In this document: positions 1-9,644 of the stretch, in pieces
How positions within the stretch are numbered: the stretch's first letter is position 1
Layout of the letters: every line of letters begins with the position of its first letter
Assembly (NCBI GenBank): GCA_030437565.1
Contig: CP129291.1
Span: 868,001-932,000 of the forward strand
Length of the DNA: 64,000 bases
Source of the DNA: Terrilactibacillus sp. S3-3
GTDB taxonomy: Bacteria; Bacillota; Bacilli; Bacillales; Sporolactobacillaceae
Direction: 5' to 3'
Position numbers and translations under genes: made by a program
Notes under the pieces: model-generated
What the model was told of the DNA's origin: nothing
What the model saw: only the letters and a program-made list of their open reading frames with translations
Database searches by the model: none

Positions 1-35
1 CCGAAGCCCATGACGATATGAGTTCCTGTGTCCAT
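1..35 (-). CDS. YfhP-family membrane-bound metal-dependent hydrolase, N-terminal fragment
   Basis: Only the first 11 codons lie in the window (MDTGTHIVMGF on the minus strand, start codon at 35-33). This matches the start of the YfhP/YdjM family. A strong ribosome binding site, aaggaggg, lies about 10 bases upstream. In B. subtilis yfhP stands divergently next to mutY (yfhQ), which is the arrangement here. Too little sequence is present to say more about the protein. Confidence 0.6.
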   Translation of the reverse strand, partial: MDTGTHIVMGF

Positions 36-227
36 TTAAATACTTTGCCCTCCTTGTGGCAATAAAATGATACAATAGACAATTCTAGGGAAAAGCTCTA
101 CGCTGTTATTATGACACAAAATCATTGAAAACAGAAGGCCAATTTGCGATACTTTACATTTGTTTAGTAAATAAATACGGCCGGGCGGGCGGAGAGCCGG
201 CCGGGCAAGGATTTTGGAGAGATAAAA

Positions 228-1289
228 ATGGATAAAGATTACAGTCGAAATTTCAGCCGCGACTTGCTGCAGTGGTTTTATCAGAACAGACGGAACCTGC
301 CGTGGAGACAAACGAAAAACCCTTATCATATATGGGTTTCTGAAGTGATGCTGCAGCAAACACAAGTCGATACGGTCATCCCTTACTACAATGAGTTTAT
401 TCAGCGCTTTCCAACGCTATTCGATCTGGCGGAAGCTGAAGAGGAAAGCGTGCTTAAAAATTGGGAGGGACTCGGTTATTATTCCCGGGCACGCAATCTG
501 CAGCAAGGTGTCCGCGAAGTAGTGGAAAAATATGGTGGGAAAGTGCCTGGCAACAAAAAGGATATTTTATCGATAAAAGGCATCGGCCCTTATACTGCCG
601 GCGCGGTGTTAAGCATTGCTTACAATATTCCTGAACCGGCAGTCGATGGAAACGTGATGCGTGTCCTGGCGCGCTTTTTTTAATTGATGACGATATTTCC
701 AAGGCGAAAACGCGCAAGCTATTTGAGAAAAAAATTGCCGGCCTGATGCCTGAAGATGATCCGTCCGGCTTTAATCAGGGGCTCATGGAGCTTGGTGCGC
801 TTGTCTGCAGGCCGAAGCAACCGAAATGCGAGTCCTGCCCGCTAAACTCCCGCTGCATGGCATACGAAGAAGGCGTCCAGTCTGAATATCCTGTGAAAAA
901 AAAGAAAACGGCACCGAAACCGGTACATTATGCCGTTCTGGCGCTCAAAGACGACAAAGGACGTCTGCTGATTGAAAAACGTCCGGATAAAGGCCTGCTC
1001 GCGGGACTTTGGCAATTGCCCATGGTCATGCTCAAGGAGAGATCAGGCCCCAAGCAGGCAGAAAAAGCCATTCGGGAGGAATATGGAGCGGTTCACTTGG
1101 TGCAAACGCCTTTTCATTATAAGCACCAGTTTTCGCATTTGACATGGCATCTGAGCCTTTACGAAGGATGGGCCGGAGAAAATCACTCTTGGAAAAAAGA
1201 AATGGGCCGATCCTTCCGAACTGGCTGGTTTTCCCTTCCCAGTTCCTCATCAAAAAGTCATTGAATGGCTAAAAAAAAAAAAAAAATGA
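228..1289 (+). pseudogene. mutY: A/G-specific adenine glycosylase MutY (frame broken)
   Basis: MutY removes adenine mispaired with 8-oxoguanine in base-excision repair. The first 151 residues (ATG at 228) hold the helix-hairpin-helix (GIGPYTAG) and the catalytic aspartate context VDGNVMR. The frame then changes in a 7-T run (675-681) and continues through the iron-sulfur cluster loop (C-x6-C-x2-C-x5-C pattern around 806-856) and the C-terminal NUDIX-like domain that recognises 8-oxoG. A second shift near 1195 (aaaaaag) leads to the natural C-terminus, PFPVPHQKVIEWL plus lysines, ending at TGA 1287-1289 after a 16-A run. Total about 350 residues, normal for MutY. Both breaks are in homopolymers, so sequencing error is the likely cause. 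Neighbours yfhP and sspE match B. subtilis. Confidence 0.9.
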
Positions 1290-1352
1290 GTTTTTGACAC
1301 AAAAAAAAAAACGATAAATGGTTAAATTAGTAGGCGTGGGAGGTGATAGACG

Positions 1353-1571
1353 ATGGCAAAGAAATCAAAAGCTGGCACTGATGTTCAACAAGTGCAAAAG
1401 CAAAACCAAGCAGCTGCAACTAACCAAGCATCTGCAGGTCAATTCACTACTGAATTTGCAAACGAAACGGATGCACAATCTGTACGCCAACAAAATCAAA
1501 AATCGCAAGCAAACAAAAAAATAATTTTATCACCTTTCATGAAAAAAAGGCTCCTTGCCCGAACGGGTTAA
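1353..1571 (+). CDS. sspE: Gamma-type small acid-soluble spore protein (SspE-like)
   Basis: Gamma-type SASPs are stored in the spore core and degraded by GPR protease at germination as an amino-acid source. The protein is rich in Gln, Asn, Ala and Lys and has the family cleavage-site sequence GQFTTEFANETDAQSVRQQN. Ribosome binding site ggaggtgat lies 7 bases before ATG 1353. The last 18 residues (from KKIILSPF) are unlike the family. If the 7-A run at 1515-1521 had 6 A, a stop would follow ANKK and give a normal tail of about 56 residues, so the listed end is probably an artefact. Only one repeat unit is present, against two in B. subtilis SspE. Transcription is expected from the forespore sigma factor, but I could not identify that promoter. 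Confidence 0.85.
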   Translation: MAKKSKAGTDVQQVQKQNQAAATNQASAGQFTTEFANETDAQSVRQQNQKSQANKKIILSPFMKKRLLARTG

Positions 1572-1584
1572 GGAGTCTTTTTTG
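1549..1584 (+). terminator. Rho-independent terminator after sspE
   Basis: Inverted repeat ggctccttgcccg / cgggttaaggagtc with one bulge, followed by a run of six T. It lies inside the apparent 3' end of the sspE reading frame, which supports the view that the true stop is upstream. Confidence 0.8.
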
Positions 1585-1705
1585 TTCCAGGCAGCCCGGA
1601 CAGTTTTTTTAATCAGGGATACCGTTCAGTAAGCAAAATTTTATTAAGGAACGGTTGACAGCTATAATAATATATTAACTTGTATAAGAAAGAAGGTCGA
1701 AGGTG

Positions 1706-2221
1706 ATGCGTTTGCCACGAGTCGGCGAAAATATCCAGATTCAAAGTTATAAGCATGACGGGACGCTGCATCGCGTATGGGAATCAACGACGGTGCTTAA
1801 AGCGCAATCAGGCATCATTATCGGAGCAAATGACGCAACTATCGTGACGGAAGCGGACGGGAGAAAGTGGCGGACGAAAGAACCGGCGATTACATATTTC
1901 AGCATGAAAGAATGGTTTAATATTATCTGTATGCTGCGCAGGGACGGTATTCATTACTATTGCAATTTGGGATCTCCGGCAACATGGGATGAAGAAGCGC
2001 TCAAATATATTGACTATGATTTAGATATCAAGGTTCTGCCCGATAAATCGTATAAACTGTTGGATGAGGATGAATACTCGCTTCATAAAGTTAAGATGAA
2101 CTATCCAAAGAAATTGGACATTATTCTAAAAAGCCATGTCCGTGAATTGATTGACTGGATCGAGAAAGGAAAAGGGCCATTTAATCATCAGCGGTTTGTT
2201 GACAAATGGTATAAAATATAA
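1706..2221 (+). CDS. ntdP: Nucleoside tri-/diphosphate phosphatase NtdP (DUF402, YgaC-like)
   Basis: This 171-residue DUF402 protein aligns closely with B. subtilis YgaC and staphylococcal NtdP, which hydrolyse nucleoside tri- and diphosphates. Visible family motifs are the N-terminal [36 protein letters not shown], the core [24 protein letters not shown] and the metal-binding [11 protein letters not shown]. The C-terminus FVDKWYKI is a few residues shorter than the usual 176. I place the start at ATG 1706, because agaaggt at 1691-1697 is correctly spaced for it; GTG 1703 is also possible. The gene is intact and stands alone downstream of sspE, as in B. subtilis, where ygaB would lie between them. 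Confidence 0.9.
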   Translation: MRLPRVGENIQIQSYKHDGTLHRVWESTTVLKAQSGIIIGANDATIVTEADGRKWRTKEPAITYFSMKEWFNIICMLRRDGIHYYCNLGSPATWDEEALKYIDYDLDIKVLPDKSYKLLDEDEYSLHKVKMNYPKKLDIILKSHVRELIDWIEKGKGPFNHQRFVDKWYKI

Positions 2222-2349
2222 AAAAAAAATGCAGCGCTAAAATAGATTTTATTTTGTATTTTACAAATCGGCAATTTTGTTCCGGATGATCAAATACCCG
2301 CCGGATTGGACAGTTTACCGGCGGGGACTTTGGTTTCGGGATTGAGATA

Positions 2350-3045
2350 GAAGTCGCCCCATTTGAGGAGAAGTCGCTCCATTTTGAATGGGAGTCGCCC
2401 CATTTGAGGAGAAGTCGCTCCATTTTGAATGGAAGTCGCCCCATTTGAGGAGAAGTCGCTCCATTTTGAATGGAAGTCACCCCATTTGAGGAGAAGTCGC
2501 TCCATTTTGAATGGAAGTCGCCCCATTTTGAGGAGGAGTCGCCCCATTTGAGGAGAAGTCGCTCCATTTTGAATGGAAGTCGCCCCATTTTGAGGAGGAG
2601 TCGCCCCATTTTGAATGGAAGTCGCCCCATTTGAGGAGAAGTCGCTCCATTTTGAATGGAAGTCGCCCCATTTGAGGAGAAGTCGCTCCATTTTGAATGG
2701 AAGTCACCCCATTTGAGGAGAAGTCGCTCCATTTTGAATGGAAGTCGCTCCATTTTGGGAGGAGTCGCCCCATTTTGGATGGAAGTCGCCCCATTTGAGG
2801 AGAAGTCGCTCCATTTTGGATGGAAGTCGCCCCATTTGGTGTGAAGTCGCTCCATTTTGAATGGAAGTCGCCCCATTTGGTGTGAAGTCGCTCCATTTTG
2901 AATGGAAGTCGCCCCATTTGGTGTGAAGTCGCTCCATTTTGAATGGGAGTCGCCCCATTTGGTGTGGAGTCGCTCCATTTGAGGAGGAGTTGCTCCATTT
3001 TGAATGGAAGTCACCCCATTTGAGGAGGAGTTGCTCTGTTTTGAG
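2350..3045. repeat. 34-unit tandem array of a 20-21 bp repeat
   Basis: Thirty-four contiguous units with consensus GAAGTCGCYCC followed by ATTTTGAATG or ATTTGAGGA. The two forms mostly alternate, giving a 41-bp higher-order period. The CCATT-ttg-AATGG part is a small inverted repeat, and GGAG...CTCC pairs across unit borders. Left units mostly carry GAGGA and right units (about 2840-2965) carry GGTGT, so variants are clustered as in an array grown by local duplication. All three minus-strand frames are open across it simply because the unit lacks stop codons; I do not believe it is coding. It separates ntdP from the peptide transporter, where B. subtilis has ygaD. Confidence 0.95.
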
Positions 3046-3184
3046 TATGGGACGCGTGTTGATTTTCAGCAGACACAGCTTTTTTTGGCAAATACATATT
3101 AAAAATTGGGAGGCCGGCTTAAAATTAAACTGTTTCTAAAAATAAACCGATTATTGTCGACAAAAGTCATAATAGTATTAAAAA

Positions 3185-3214
3185 TTGATTTTTTGACAAT
3201 TTTCGTTGTACAAT
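3185..3214 (+). promoter_or_regulatory. Probable sigma-A promoter of the peptide transporter operon
   Basis: TTGATT, an 18-base spacer, then TACAAT, 47 bases before the TTG start of the first ATPase gene. The surrounding 3060-3260 stretch is AT-rich and contains no other gene that I can see. Confidence 0.5.
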
Positions 3215-3260
3215 GTATGAGTGTTTTTTATTTTTTGAATATAAAGAAGGGGGTGATAAT

Positions 3261-4198
3261 TTGAACGGTTCAGTCTTGAAAGTCCAGGGATTAAAAACAT
3301 TTTTTTTTTTACTGATGAAGGAGAGATCCCTGCTGTTGACGGGATTGATTTTGACATCAAAGAAGGAGAAATACTTGGGATAGTCGGTGAATCCGGCTGC
3401 GGGAAAAGCGTGACGTCGCTGTCGATCATGGGCCTTTTGCCGTATCCGGTCGGCAAAATCGTCGGTGGACAGATTTTCTATAAGGGAGAAGAGATCAGCA
3501 AAGCGAAAGAATCGAGAATGCTCAAGATTCGCGGAAATGAGATTGCAATGATCTTCCAAGAACCGATGACCTCTTTGAATCCGGTTTTTTCGATAGGAAG
3601 CCAAATGATAGAGGCGATTCGGCTACATAATCGAATGTCAAAAAACGAAGCCAAAAAGAGGGCGGTTGAACTGCTCGATCTTGTAGGGCTGCCCAGAGCC
3701 GAAAAATTAATCGATGAGTTTCCCCATCAATTATCCGGCGGCATGCGCCAGCGGGTCATGATTGCGATGGCCATGTCGTGCAATCCGAAGGTCTTGATTG
3801 CCGACGAGCCGACAACGGCATTGGATGTGACCATTCAAGCGCAAATCCTTGACTTAATGCTCAAATTGAATCGTGAGACGCACACCGCCATCATCATGAT
3901 CACTCACGACCTTGGCGTCGTTGCACAAATGTGCCAAAGAGTCGTGGTTATGTACGCCGGAAGAGTGGTTGAAGAAGGGAGCGTCAAGGACATTTTTAAT
4001 CATCCCAATCATCCATATACGGAGGGGCTGATTCGTTCGATTCCCGATCTGCACACGAAAAAAAGCAGGCTTTTTTCGATCAAAGGCACCGTTCCTAAAC
4101 CGGGGTCAATAGAGAAGGGCTGTTTATTTGCGCCGCGATGTGAATATGTGATGGATAAATGCAGAGTGGAGGAACCCCTTGCAAGGGGATATTCATAG
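3261..4198 (+). pseudogene. Oligopeptide/dipeptide ABC transporter ATPase, OppD/DppD type (frameshifted, 3' truncated)
   Basis: One of two ATPases that power peptide uptake. Translation probably starts at TTG 3261 behind aaggggg. The frame shifts in the long T run at 3300-3312 and continues with Walker [13 protein letters not shown]-loop IFQEPMTSLNP, ABC signature LSGGMRQRV, Walker [13 protein letters not shown] and H-loop TIIMITHDLG (written here with the Q-loop and H-loop contexts only). The C-terminal oligopeptide domain with its CRVEEP cysteine region is present but stops abruptly at 4198. There the sequence enters the palindrome CCCCTTGCAAGGGG of an IS200/IS605-like remnant, and roughly 20 normal terminal residues are missing. 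First gene of a five-gene operon. Confidence 0.85.
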
Positions 4199-4545
4199 GG
4201 CGCGCTGTTTTCTTCACGAGTATTAGGCAAGGAAGCCCATCGCTTTAGCGAGTGGGAGGAATTGCCGCGCTGGTTTGTCGCATAAAATCAAATCTGTCGG
4301 AATGACTGCACCGACATAAATATCGGAACGGTAAGCATACAAGGAGTCTTCGGGCTTGCTTGATGAAGTGCTTGTGCTTACGCAGTTACGTCCGTGAAGT
4401 TCTAGGGAAGGTACATCAGTGCTTTGCGTGTAACCTCTTTCCAAAAAGAAAGATAAGATACCTAAGAGAAGTGTACTGGACTAGAGTTTTGCTCTATCCC
4501 CTAGAACCCCGTGACTTTAGTCATCGGGAGTGGTCAGCAAGATTA
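4175..4545. mobile_element. IS200/IS605-like non-autonomous remnant inserted in the 3' end of the ATPase gene
   Basis: Begins with the perfect palindrome CCCCTTGCAAGGGG (4175-4188) inside the upstream ATPase reading frame. It contains the hairpin CCCATCGCTTTAGCGAGTGGG (4236-4256, key stem CGCT/AGCG). It ends with ACCCCGTGACTTTAGTC plus ATCGGGAGTGGTCA (4506-4535), the form typical of IS605/TnpB right ends, where an NCTTTAGN loop is closed by a C-rich/G-rich stem. No transposase is present. The element may therefore be a palindrome-associated (PATE-like) derivative keeping an omega-RNA-like 3' part. The exact borders are not proven. Confidence 0.55.
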
Positions 4546-4561
4546 GAAAGGGGATCCATCC

Positions 4562-5535
4562 ATGAGTGAACCGCTGCTGCAAGTCGAAAATCTCAAAAAA
4601 TATTATCCTGTCAAAGGCGGCGTGCTTGGGAAAACATCTGAGACAGTCAAAGCCGTGGATGGTGTGAGTTTCTCTATTTATTATGAAGAAGGAGAGACAC
4701 TCGGCATTGTCGGCGAATCCGGATGCGGCAAATCGACGACCGGAAGGATGTTGATGAGGCTGATTGAGCCGACGGACGGAAGGGTTGTTTTCGCCGGGAA
4801 AAACCTGACGGATTTGTCAAAGCACGACATGCGGAAGATGCGGAAGAATATGCAAATGATCTTTCAGGATCCGTTTGCTTCACTCAACCCTCGCCATACT
4901 GTCGGCAAGATTATAGAGGAACCGCTGATTGTTCACCGCATGGGCAGCAAAAAAGAGCGGAAGAAACGTGTGGAAGAATTGCTTGAAGTCGTCGGGCTGA
5001 GCGCCTACCATGCCAAAAGGTACCCGCATCAATTCAGCGGCGGGCAAAGGCAGAGAATCGGCATTGCCCGGGCGCTGGCCGTGCACCCAAGGCTGATTAT
5101 TGCCGATGAACCGGTTTCAGCACTGGATGTTTCGGTCCAGTCGCAGGTGCTTAACCTGCTCCAGGATCTGCAGGAACAGTTCGGCTCACCTTTTTATTCA
5201 TTGCTCATGATCTGAGTGTTGTCCGGCATATCAGCAATCGCGTGGGTGTCATGTATCTTGGAAAAATTGTTGAACTGGCAGATAGCGTTGCTCTCTATGA
5301 AGATCCGAAGCATCCGTACACGAAAGCGCTCCTGTCAGCGGTTCCGATACCTGATCCGAATCAAGGTTCAGAAAGAATCATTTTATCCGGCGATGTGCCG
5401 AATCCGGCCCATCCGCCGTCCGGGTGCGCTTTTCATAATCGCTGTCCGATGGCCGCAGATATATGCAAGACCAAGAAACCGGAACTCAGACAAATAGAGG
5501 ACGGCCGGCTGGTCTCTTGCCATTTATCCCGGTAA
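4562..5535 (+). pseudogene. Oligopeptide/dipeptide ABC transporter ATPase, OppF/DppF type (frameshifted)
   Basis: Second ATPase of the peptide importer, about 325 residues. ATG 4562 follows aaagggga. Walker [15 protein letters not shown]-loop [13 protein letters not shown], signature [15 protein letters not shown] and Walker [15 protein letters not shown] are intact. Near 5190 one base (a C of ggc-ctc) is missing. The H-loop [11 protein letters not shown] and the C-terminal [16 protein letters not shown] region with the cysteine motif (C-x6-C-x6-C) therefore lie in another frame ending at 5535. It follows the truncated partner ATPase after the IS-like remnant and precedes the binding protein. 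Confidence 0.87.
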
Positions 5536-5720
5536 GACTCCCGCCTCAAGGCTTCAATGAATTCTAAGAAGCATAGGCGGGAGATAACTGCTCGTAAAAG
5601 CCCGGTCTTAGGAACACAGACTAAATGCGCCGCATCCTATGGCAACGTCTGTGTGACTCACATCCTGTGGGCCGCAACTAACTCAGTGGGGAATGGAAGA
5701 AAACCACCGCTAGTTGAAGT
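5536..5720. other. Structured intergenic sequence of unknown origin
   Basis: Non-coding stretch between the second ATPase and the binding-protein gene. It opens with the inverted repeat CCCGCCT...AGGCGGG (about 5539-5582) and holds several further short stems. Its GC content and layout differ from the flanking genes, and it looks like the 3' part of an IS1341/TnpB-type element or its guide RNA, but I cannot prove this. It interrupts the operon just upstream of the binding protein. Confidence 0.35.
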
Positions 5721-5759
5721 TTCACCTTATATAATTAGTTATTTTAGGGGGGGATTATC

Positions 5760-7350
5760 GTGAAAAAGTATATGCTGTTCGTTGTCTCACTGGTCGTGAT
5801 TTTGGCGCTGGCGCTTACGGGATGCTCATCCAAAGGTTCTTCAGGAAGTTCAGGCAGTGCGGACAAAACACTTGTTTTTGGACGCGGCGCAGATACAACA
5901 TCTTTGGATCCGGCTGTTGTGACTGATGGAGAATCTTTTAGGGTAACGAAGAACATTTATGACACATTGCTTGAATACAAAGGGCAAACGACCGAAGTTG
6001 GGCCTTCGCTGGCAAAATCATGGACGATATCGAAAGACGGAAAGACTTACACGTTTGATTTGAGAAAAGGTGTCAAATTCCAAGACGGCACGGCCTTTAA
6101 TGCTCAGGCGGTCGTCTATAACTTCGAGCGCTGGATGAACGGCAAGGCTTCGGGAAAATTCGCTTATTATCCTTCGATGTTCGGATACAAAGGCGACAAG
6201 GGGCACATCATTGAAAGTGTGACTGCCAAAAATAATTATACGGTTGTCTTCAAACTGAAAAGCCCGTCCGCGCCATTTTTGAAAGACTTGGCGATGTCGC
6301 CGTTTGCCATTTCAAGTCCGGCAGCGATCAAAAAATACGGTTCGAAATACGGCAGTACCGCTGCGGTCGGGACAGGCCCGTTCGTTTTTAAGTCATGGAA
6401 GAAGAACAACACCATCACTTTAACGAAAAATAAGCATTATTGGAAAAAGGGACTGCCGAAACTCGATACGCTTGTTTTCAAGGTTATCCCGGATAACAGC
6501 GCCCGCCTCAATGCACTGAAAAACGGCGAAATTGACCTAATGGACGGCGTCAATCCGAGTGATCTGAACGGATTAAACGGCAATAAAGATCTTAAAGTCT
6601 ACTATCGCCCGCCGATGAATGTCGCTTACCTCGGCTTTAACGTGACGAAAGCGCCGTTTAACAATAAAAAAGTGCGCCAGCTTTGAATATGGCCGTCGAT
6701 AAACAAGCCTTGAATAAAGCTTTTTATGACGGGAAAGCAGAAATTGCCAAAAACCCGATGCCGTCGAATTTCCTTGGCTACAACAATGCTATCAAAGATT
6801 ATCCATTCGACTTGAAAAAAGCGAAAAAACTGCTTGCCGAAGCCGGCTATCCAAAAGGCTTTTCAACGGAACTTTGGACGATGTCCAACCCGCGCGATTA
6901 CATGCCTGACCCGGAAAAAACGGCCGAAGCCATTCAAGCCAACTTTGCTAAAATCGGTGTGAAAGTCAAAATCGATACGATTGAATGGTCGACTTATATT
7001 GAAAAACTGCAAAAAAATCAGGCGCCAATGTATTTAATGGGCTGGACCGGCGATAACGGCGACCCGGATAATTTCCTATATACATTGCTTGATAAAGACA
7101 GCATGGGTACGAACAACCTTTCTTTTTACTCAAATGACAAGCTGCATAGCGTCCTGATCGCTGCTCAACAGGAAAAACAGAAACGAAACGGGCCGAACTT
7201 TATAAAAAGGCGCAGGTCATTATTCATGACGATGCCCCTTGGGTCCCGCTTGTTTCTGCAAAAGCCGCTTTGGTTGGCAAGAGCACGATCAATGGATTCG
7301 CTCCAAACCCTACAGGCAGCGATGTGTTTGAGAACGTGACAGACAAATAA
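5760..7350 (+). pseudogene. Peptide ABC transporter substrate-binding lipoprotein, SBP family 5 (frameshifted)
   Basis: Extracellular receptor that delivers peptides to the permease. GTG 5760 follows a strong aggggggga site. Signal peptide with lipobox LALTGC: cysteine 22 would be lipidated and anchored to the membrane. The family-5 signature GRGADTTSLDPA...GESFRVTKNIYDTLLEY and the RKGVKFQDGTAFNA segment are clear, as is GTGPFVFKSW. The frame breaks near 6680 (one G missing before the motif ALNMAVDKQAL) and again near 7185 (A run in gaaaaacag). It ends at TAA 7348-7350 after FENVTDK. About 530 residues in total, the usual length for this family. Confidence 0.88.
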
Positions 7351-7433
7351 ACAGCGGTCTAAAAGCAAATACAGGACAAATAGAAGGGATTCATCCCTTC
7401 TATTTGTTATAAAAGAGAGGGAGGTGATTCCGC

Positions 7434-8442
7434 ATGCTTTCCTATGCGGTGAAGCGTGTGTTCATGCTCATTCCTGTCCTGATAGGGATGTCGCTCATTG
7501 TTTTTTTTTTTCAATCATCCACGCCATTCCTGGGAATCCGGCGCTGACCATGTTGGGTACAAAGGCAACGCCTGAAGCGATCAAAAGCCTCAATCAATCG
7601 TTAGGGTTGGATAACCCTTGGTACATTCAATACTTCTCGTATTTAAAAGATATTCTGACCGGCAATCTTGGAACATCGATCGGACGAATGCCCCGATTTC
7701 CAGTGAAATCTGGCCGCATCTTGCAGCGACAATGGAGCTGTCTTTTTTCGCTATGCTGATTGCCGTTATCATTGGGGTCAATGCCGGAATCATCAGTGCC
7801 TGGAAACAAAATTCAATTTTTGATTTTACGGCAATGGTTTTAGCTTTGATCGGCGTGTCAATGCCCGTCTTTTGGCTTGGCCTGCTTGGACAATGGGGTT
7901 TTTCATTGGAATTGCACTGGCTCCCATCGATCGGCCGCGACGATATCCGCAATTCGGTTCAACCGATGACAAACTTTTATTTGATCGATACGCTCATTCA
8001 AGGGAGGATGGACCAATTTTGGATGGTCGTCCGCCATCTCATCCTTCCGGCGTGTACTCTCGCGACGATCCCGATGGCGATCATTGCCCGGATGACACGT
8101 TCCAGTATGCTTGAAGTGATGAAGTCGGACTATGTTCGAACAGCAAAAGCAAAAGGCCAACGGATGTTCTGGATTGTGTACAAGCATTCGCTGCGCAATG
8201 CTTTTATTCCCATTCTGACCGTTATCGGCCTGCAAACGGGCCTGCTGCTTGGTGGCGCTATCTTGACCGAGACGATTTTCGGCTGGCCGGGAATCGGCCT
8301 TTATATTTACGATGCTATACAAAATAGGGATTATCCGGTTATTCAATCAGGAATTTTGGTTGTGGCTTTCATTTTCATTATCGTCAACCTGATTGTCGAT
8401 CTATTATATGGGCTGCTTGATCCCCGCATTAAATACCGTTAA
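7434..8442 (+). pseudogene. Peptide ABC transporter permease, OppB/DppB type (frameshifted)
   Basis: Integral membrane permease that forms the peptide channel with the next gene product. ATG 7434 follows gagggaggtgat. The N-terminal segment MLSYAVKRVFMLIPVLIG is typical. The frame changes in the 12-T run at 7501-7512 and again near 7680. The rest carries the BPD_transp_1 helices and the EAA loop (YVRTAKAKGQRMFWIVYKH, then LRNAFIPILT), ending LLDPRIKYR. Length about 335 residues with roughly six transmembrane helices, normal for the family. Confidence 0.87.
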
Positions 8443-8466
8443 AGGGAAAAGAAGGAAGGTTAAAAA

Positions 8467-9373
8467 ATGCCGCAAACTGCTCATCAACAACCAACACTTC
8501 ATTATGAACAAGTTAGGCAAAAAAGCCCGCTGGTGACGGCACTCAGCGATTTCTGGCGGGCGTTCCGCAAAAATAAACCGGCATTAGCAGGAACGGTCAT
8601 TGTCGTCTTCTTCATTTTTGTCGCGATATTTGCGGGTTTTCTTGCTCCCCAAGGGATCAACGACCAAAATATGAATTCGCCTGCAGCCGCCGTCCTCTGC
8701 CCATTGGTTTGGAACGGATGATTTTGGCAGGGATATTTTCAGCAGAATCATTTTCGGGGCCAGGCTTTCGCTAAGAGTCGGGTTCTTTTCGGTCATCGGT
8801 TCGATCATTGTCGGCACTTTCTTAGGTGTACTCGCTGGTTATTTCGGGAAAGCGGTCGATGTGATCATTTCGCGCCTTTTTGATATTTTACTCGCTTTTC
8901 CAAGTATTTTGCTGGCCATTGCCATCGTGGCGATACTCGGCCCGTCCCTGAGCAATGCCCTCCTTGCGATTGCGATTGTCAATGTGCCGACATTCGGCCG
9001 CCTGGTTCGGGCGAGAGTCTTGACGATTAAGGAAGAGGAATACATAGTCGCGGCCCGGTCAATCGGCATGGGCGACATGCGAATCATCTTTCACCATATT
9101 CTTCCGAACAGCCTGGCACCGATCATCGTGCAGGGGACGCTGAATATTGCGACGGCGATCCTGGAAGCGGCCGGCTTGGGGTTTTTTTTAGGGATGGGGG
9201 CTCAGGCTCCCCAGCCTGAATGGGGAAAGATGCTTTCCGATGCTAGAGAATATATTCAGAATGCGCCCTGGACCGTTATCTTTCCCGGTTTGGCTATCAT
9301 TCTCGTTGTGGTCGGCTTCAATCTTGTCGGCGACGGATTGCGCGATGCTCTGGATCCGCGGATGAAAAATTAA
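8467..9373 (+). pseudogene. Peptide ABC transporter permease, OppC/DppC type (frameshifted)
   Basis: Second permease of the importer; ATG 8467 lies 24 bases after the preceding stop, behind gaaggaagg. The N-terminal cytoplasmic tail and first helix (TVIVVFFIFVAIFAGFLAP) are followed by a one-base shift near 8690. Homology then resumes with [13 protein letters not shown], the EAA loop [24 protein letters not shown] and the C-terminal [12 protein letters not shown]. About 300 residues. It closes the operon, with a strong terminator immediately downstream. Confidence 0.87.
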
Positions 9374-9380
9374 TTTTAAA

Positions 9381-9444
9381 AAGAAGTTTCCATTCTTGCA
9401 CTGGGGGCGGATAGTCCCTCTTGCAAGTGATGGAAACTTCTTTT
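9381..9444 (+). terminator. Strong Rho-independent terminator of the peptide transporter operon
   Basis: Stem AAGAAGTTTCCAT / ATGGAAACTTCTT (13 bp), with a second stem CTTGCA...TGCAAG inside the loop and TTTT after it. It lies 8 bases after the last permease gene. Confidence 0.85.
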
Positions 9445-9464
9445 GACTATTTCAAAGTATAAGC

Positions 9465-9600
9465 CGAACCGTTTCAGGCCTGGAAGTCGAGGCCTTAATG
9501 CCACGCGAGAGCGCCATTTAATAGCGCGGAGTCTCGTTTGAAGTCGAAGCCGCTCCATTCGAGGCTGTGAGCACCGCGTCCCATCTGGAGTCGAGGTTAA
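9465..9600. repeat. Degenerate relative of the 2.35-3.05 kb repeat array
   Basis: Several diverged copies of the words GAAGTCG, CTCCATTCGAGG and GGAGTCGAGG occur here. They resemble array units (GAAGTCGCTCCATTTGAGGA) with insertions. No convincing gene is present between the transporter terminator and liaR. Confidence 0.4.
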
Positions 9601-9644
9601 ACATTGCGACAGAAACATTGCATCATCGTTGATTTTGGTTAGGT

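Noticed and set aside
2181..3014. Long minus-strand reading frames (up to 277 codons) with ERLPFKMERLLLKWGD-type repeats
   Set aside because: They arise because the repeat unit lacks stops in three frames; frames overlap one another completely, and there is no ribosome binding site or conserved start.
2350..3045. CRISPR array
   Set aside because: Units are contiguous without unique spacers, and no cas genes are nearby.
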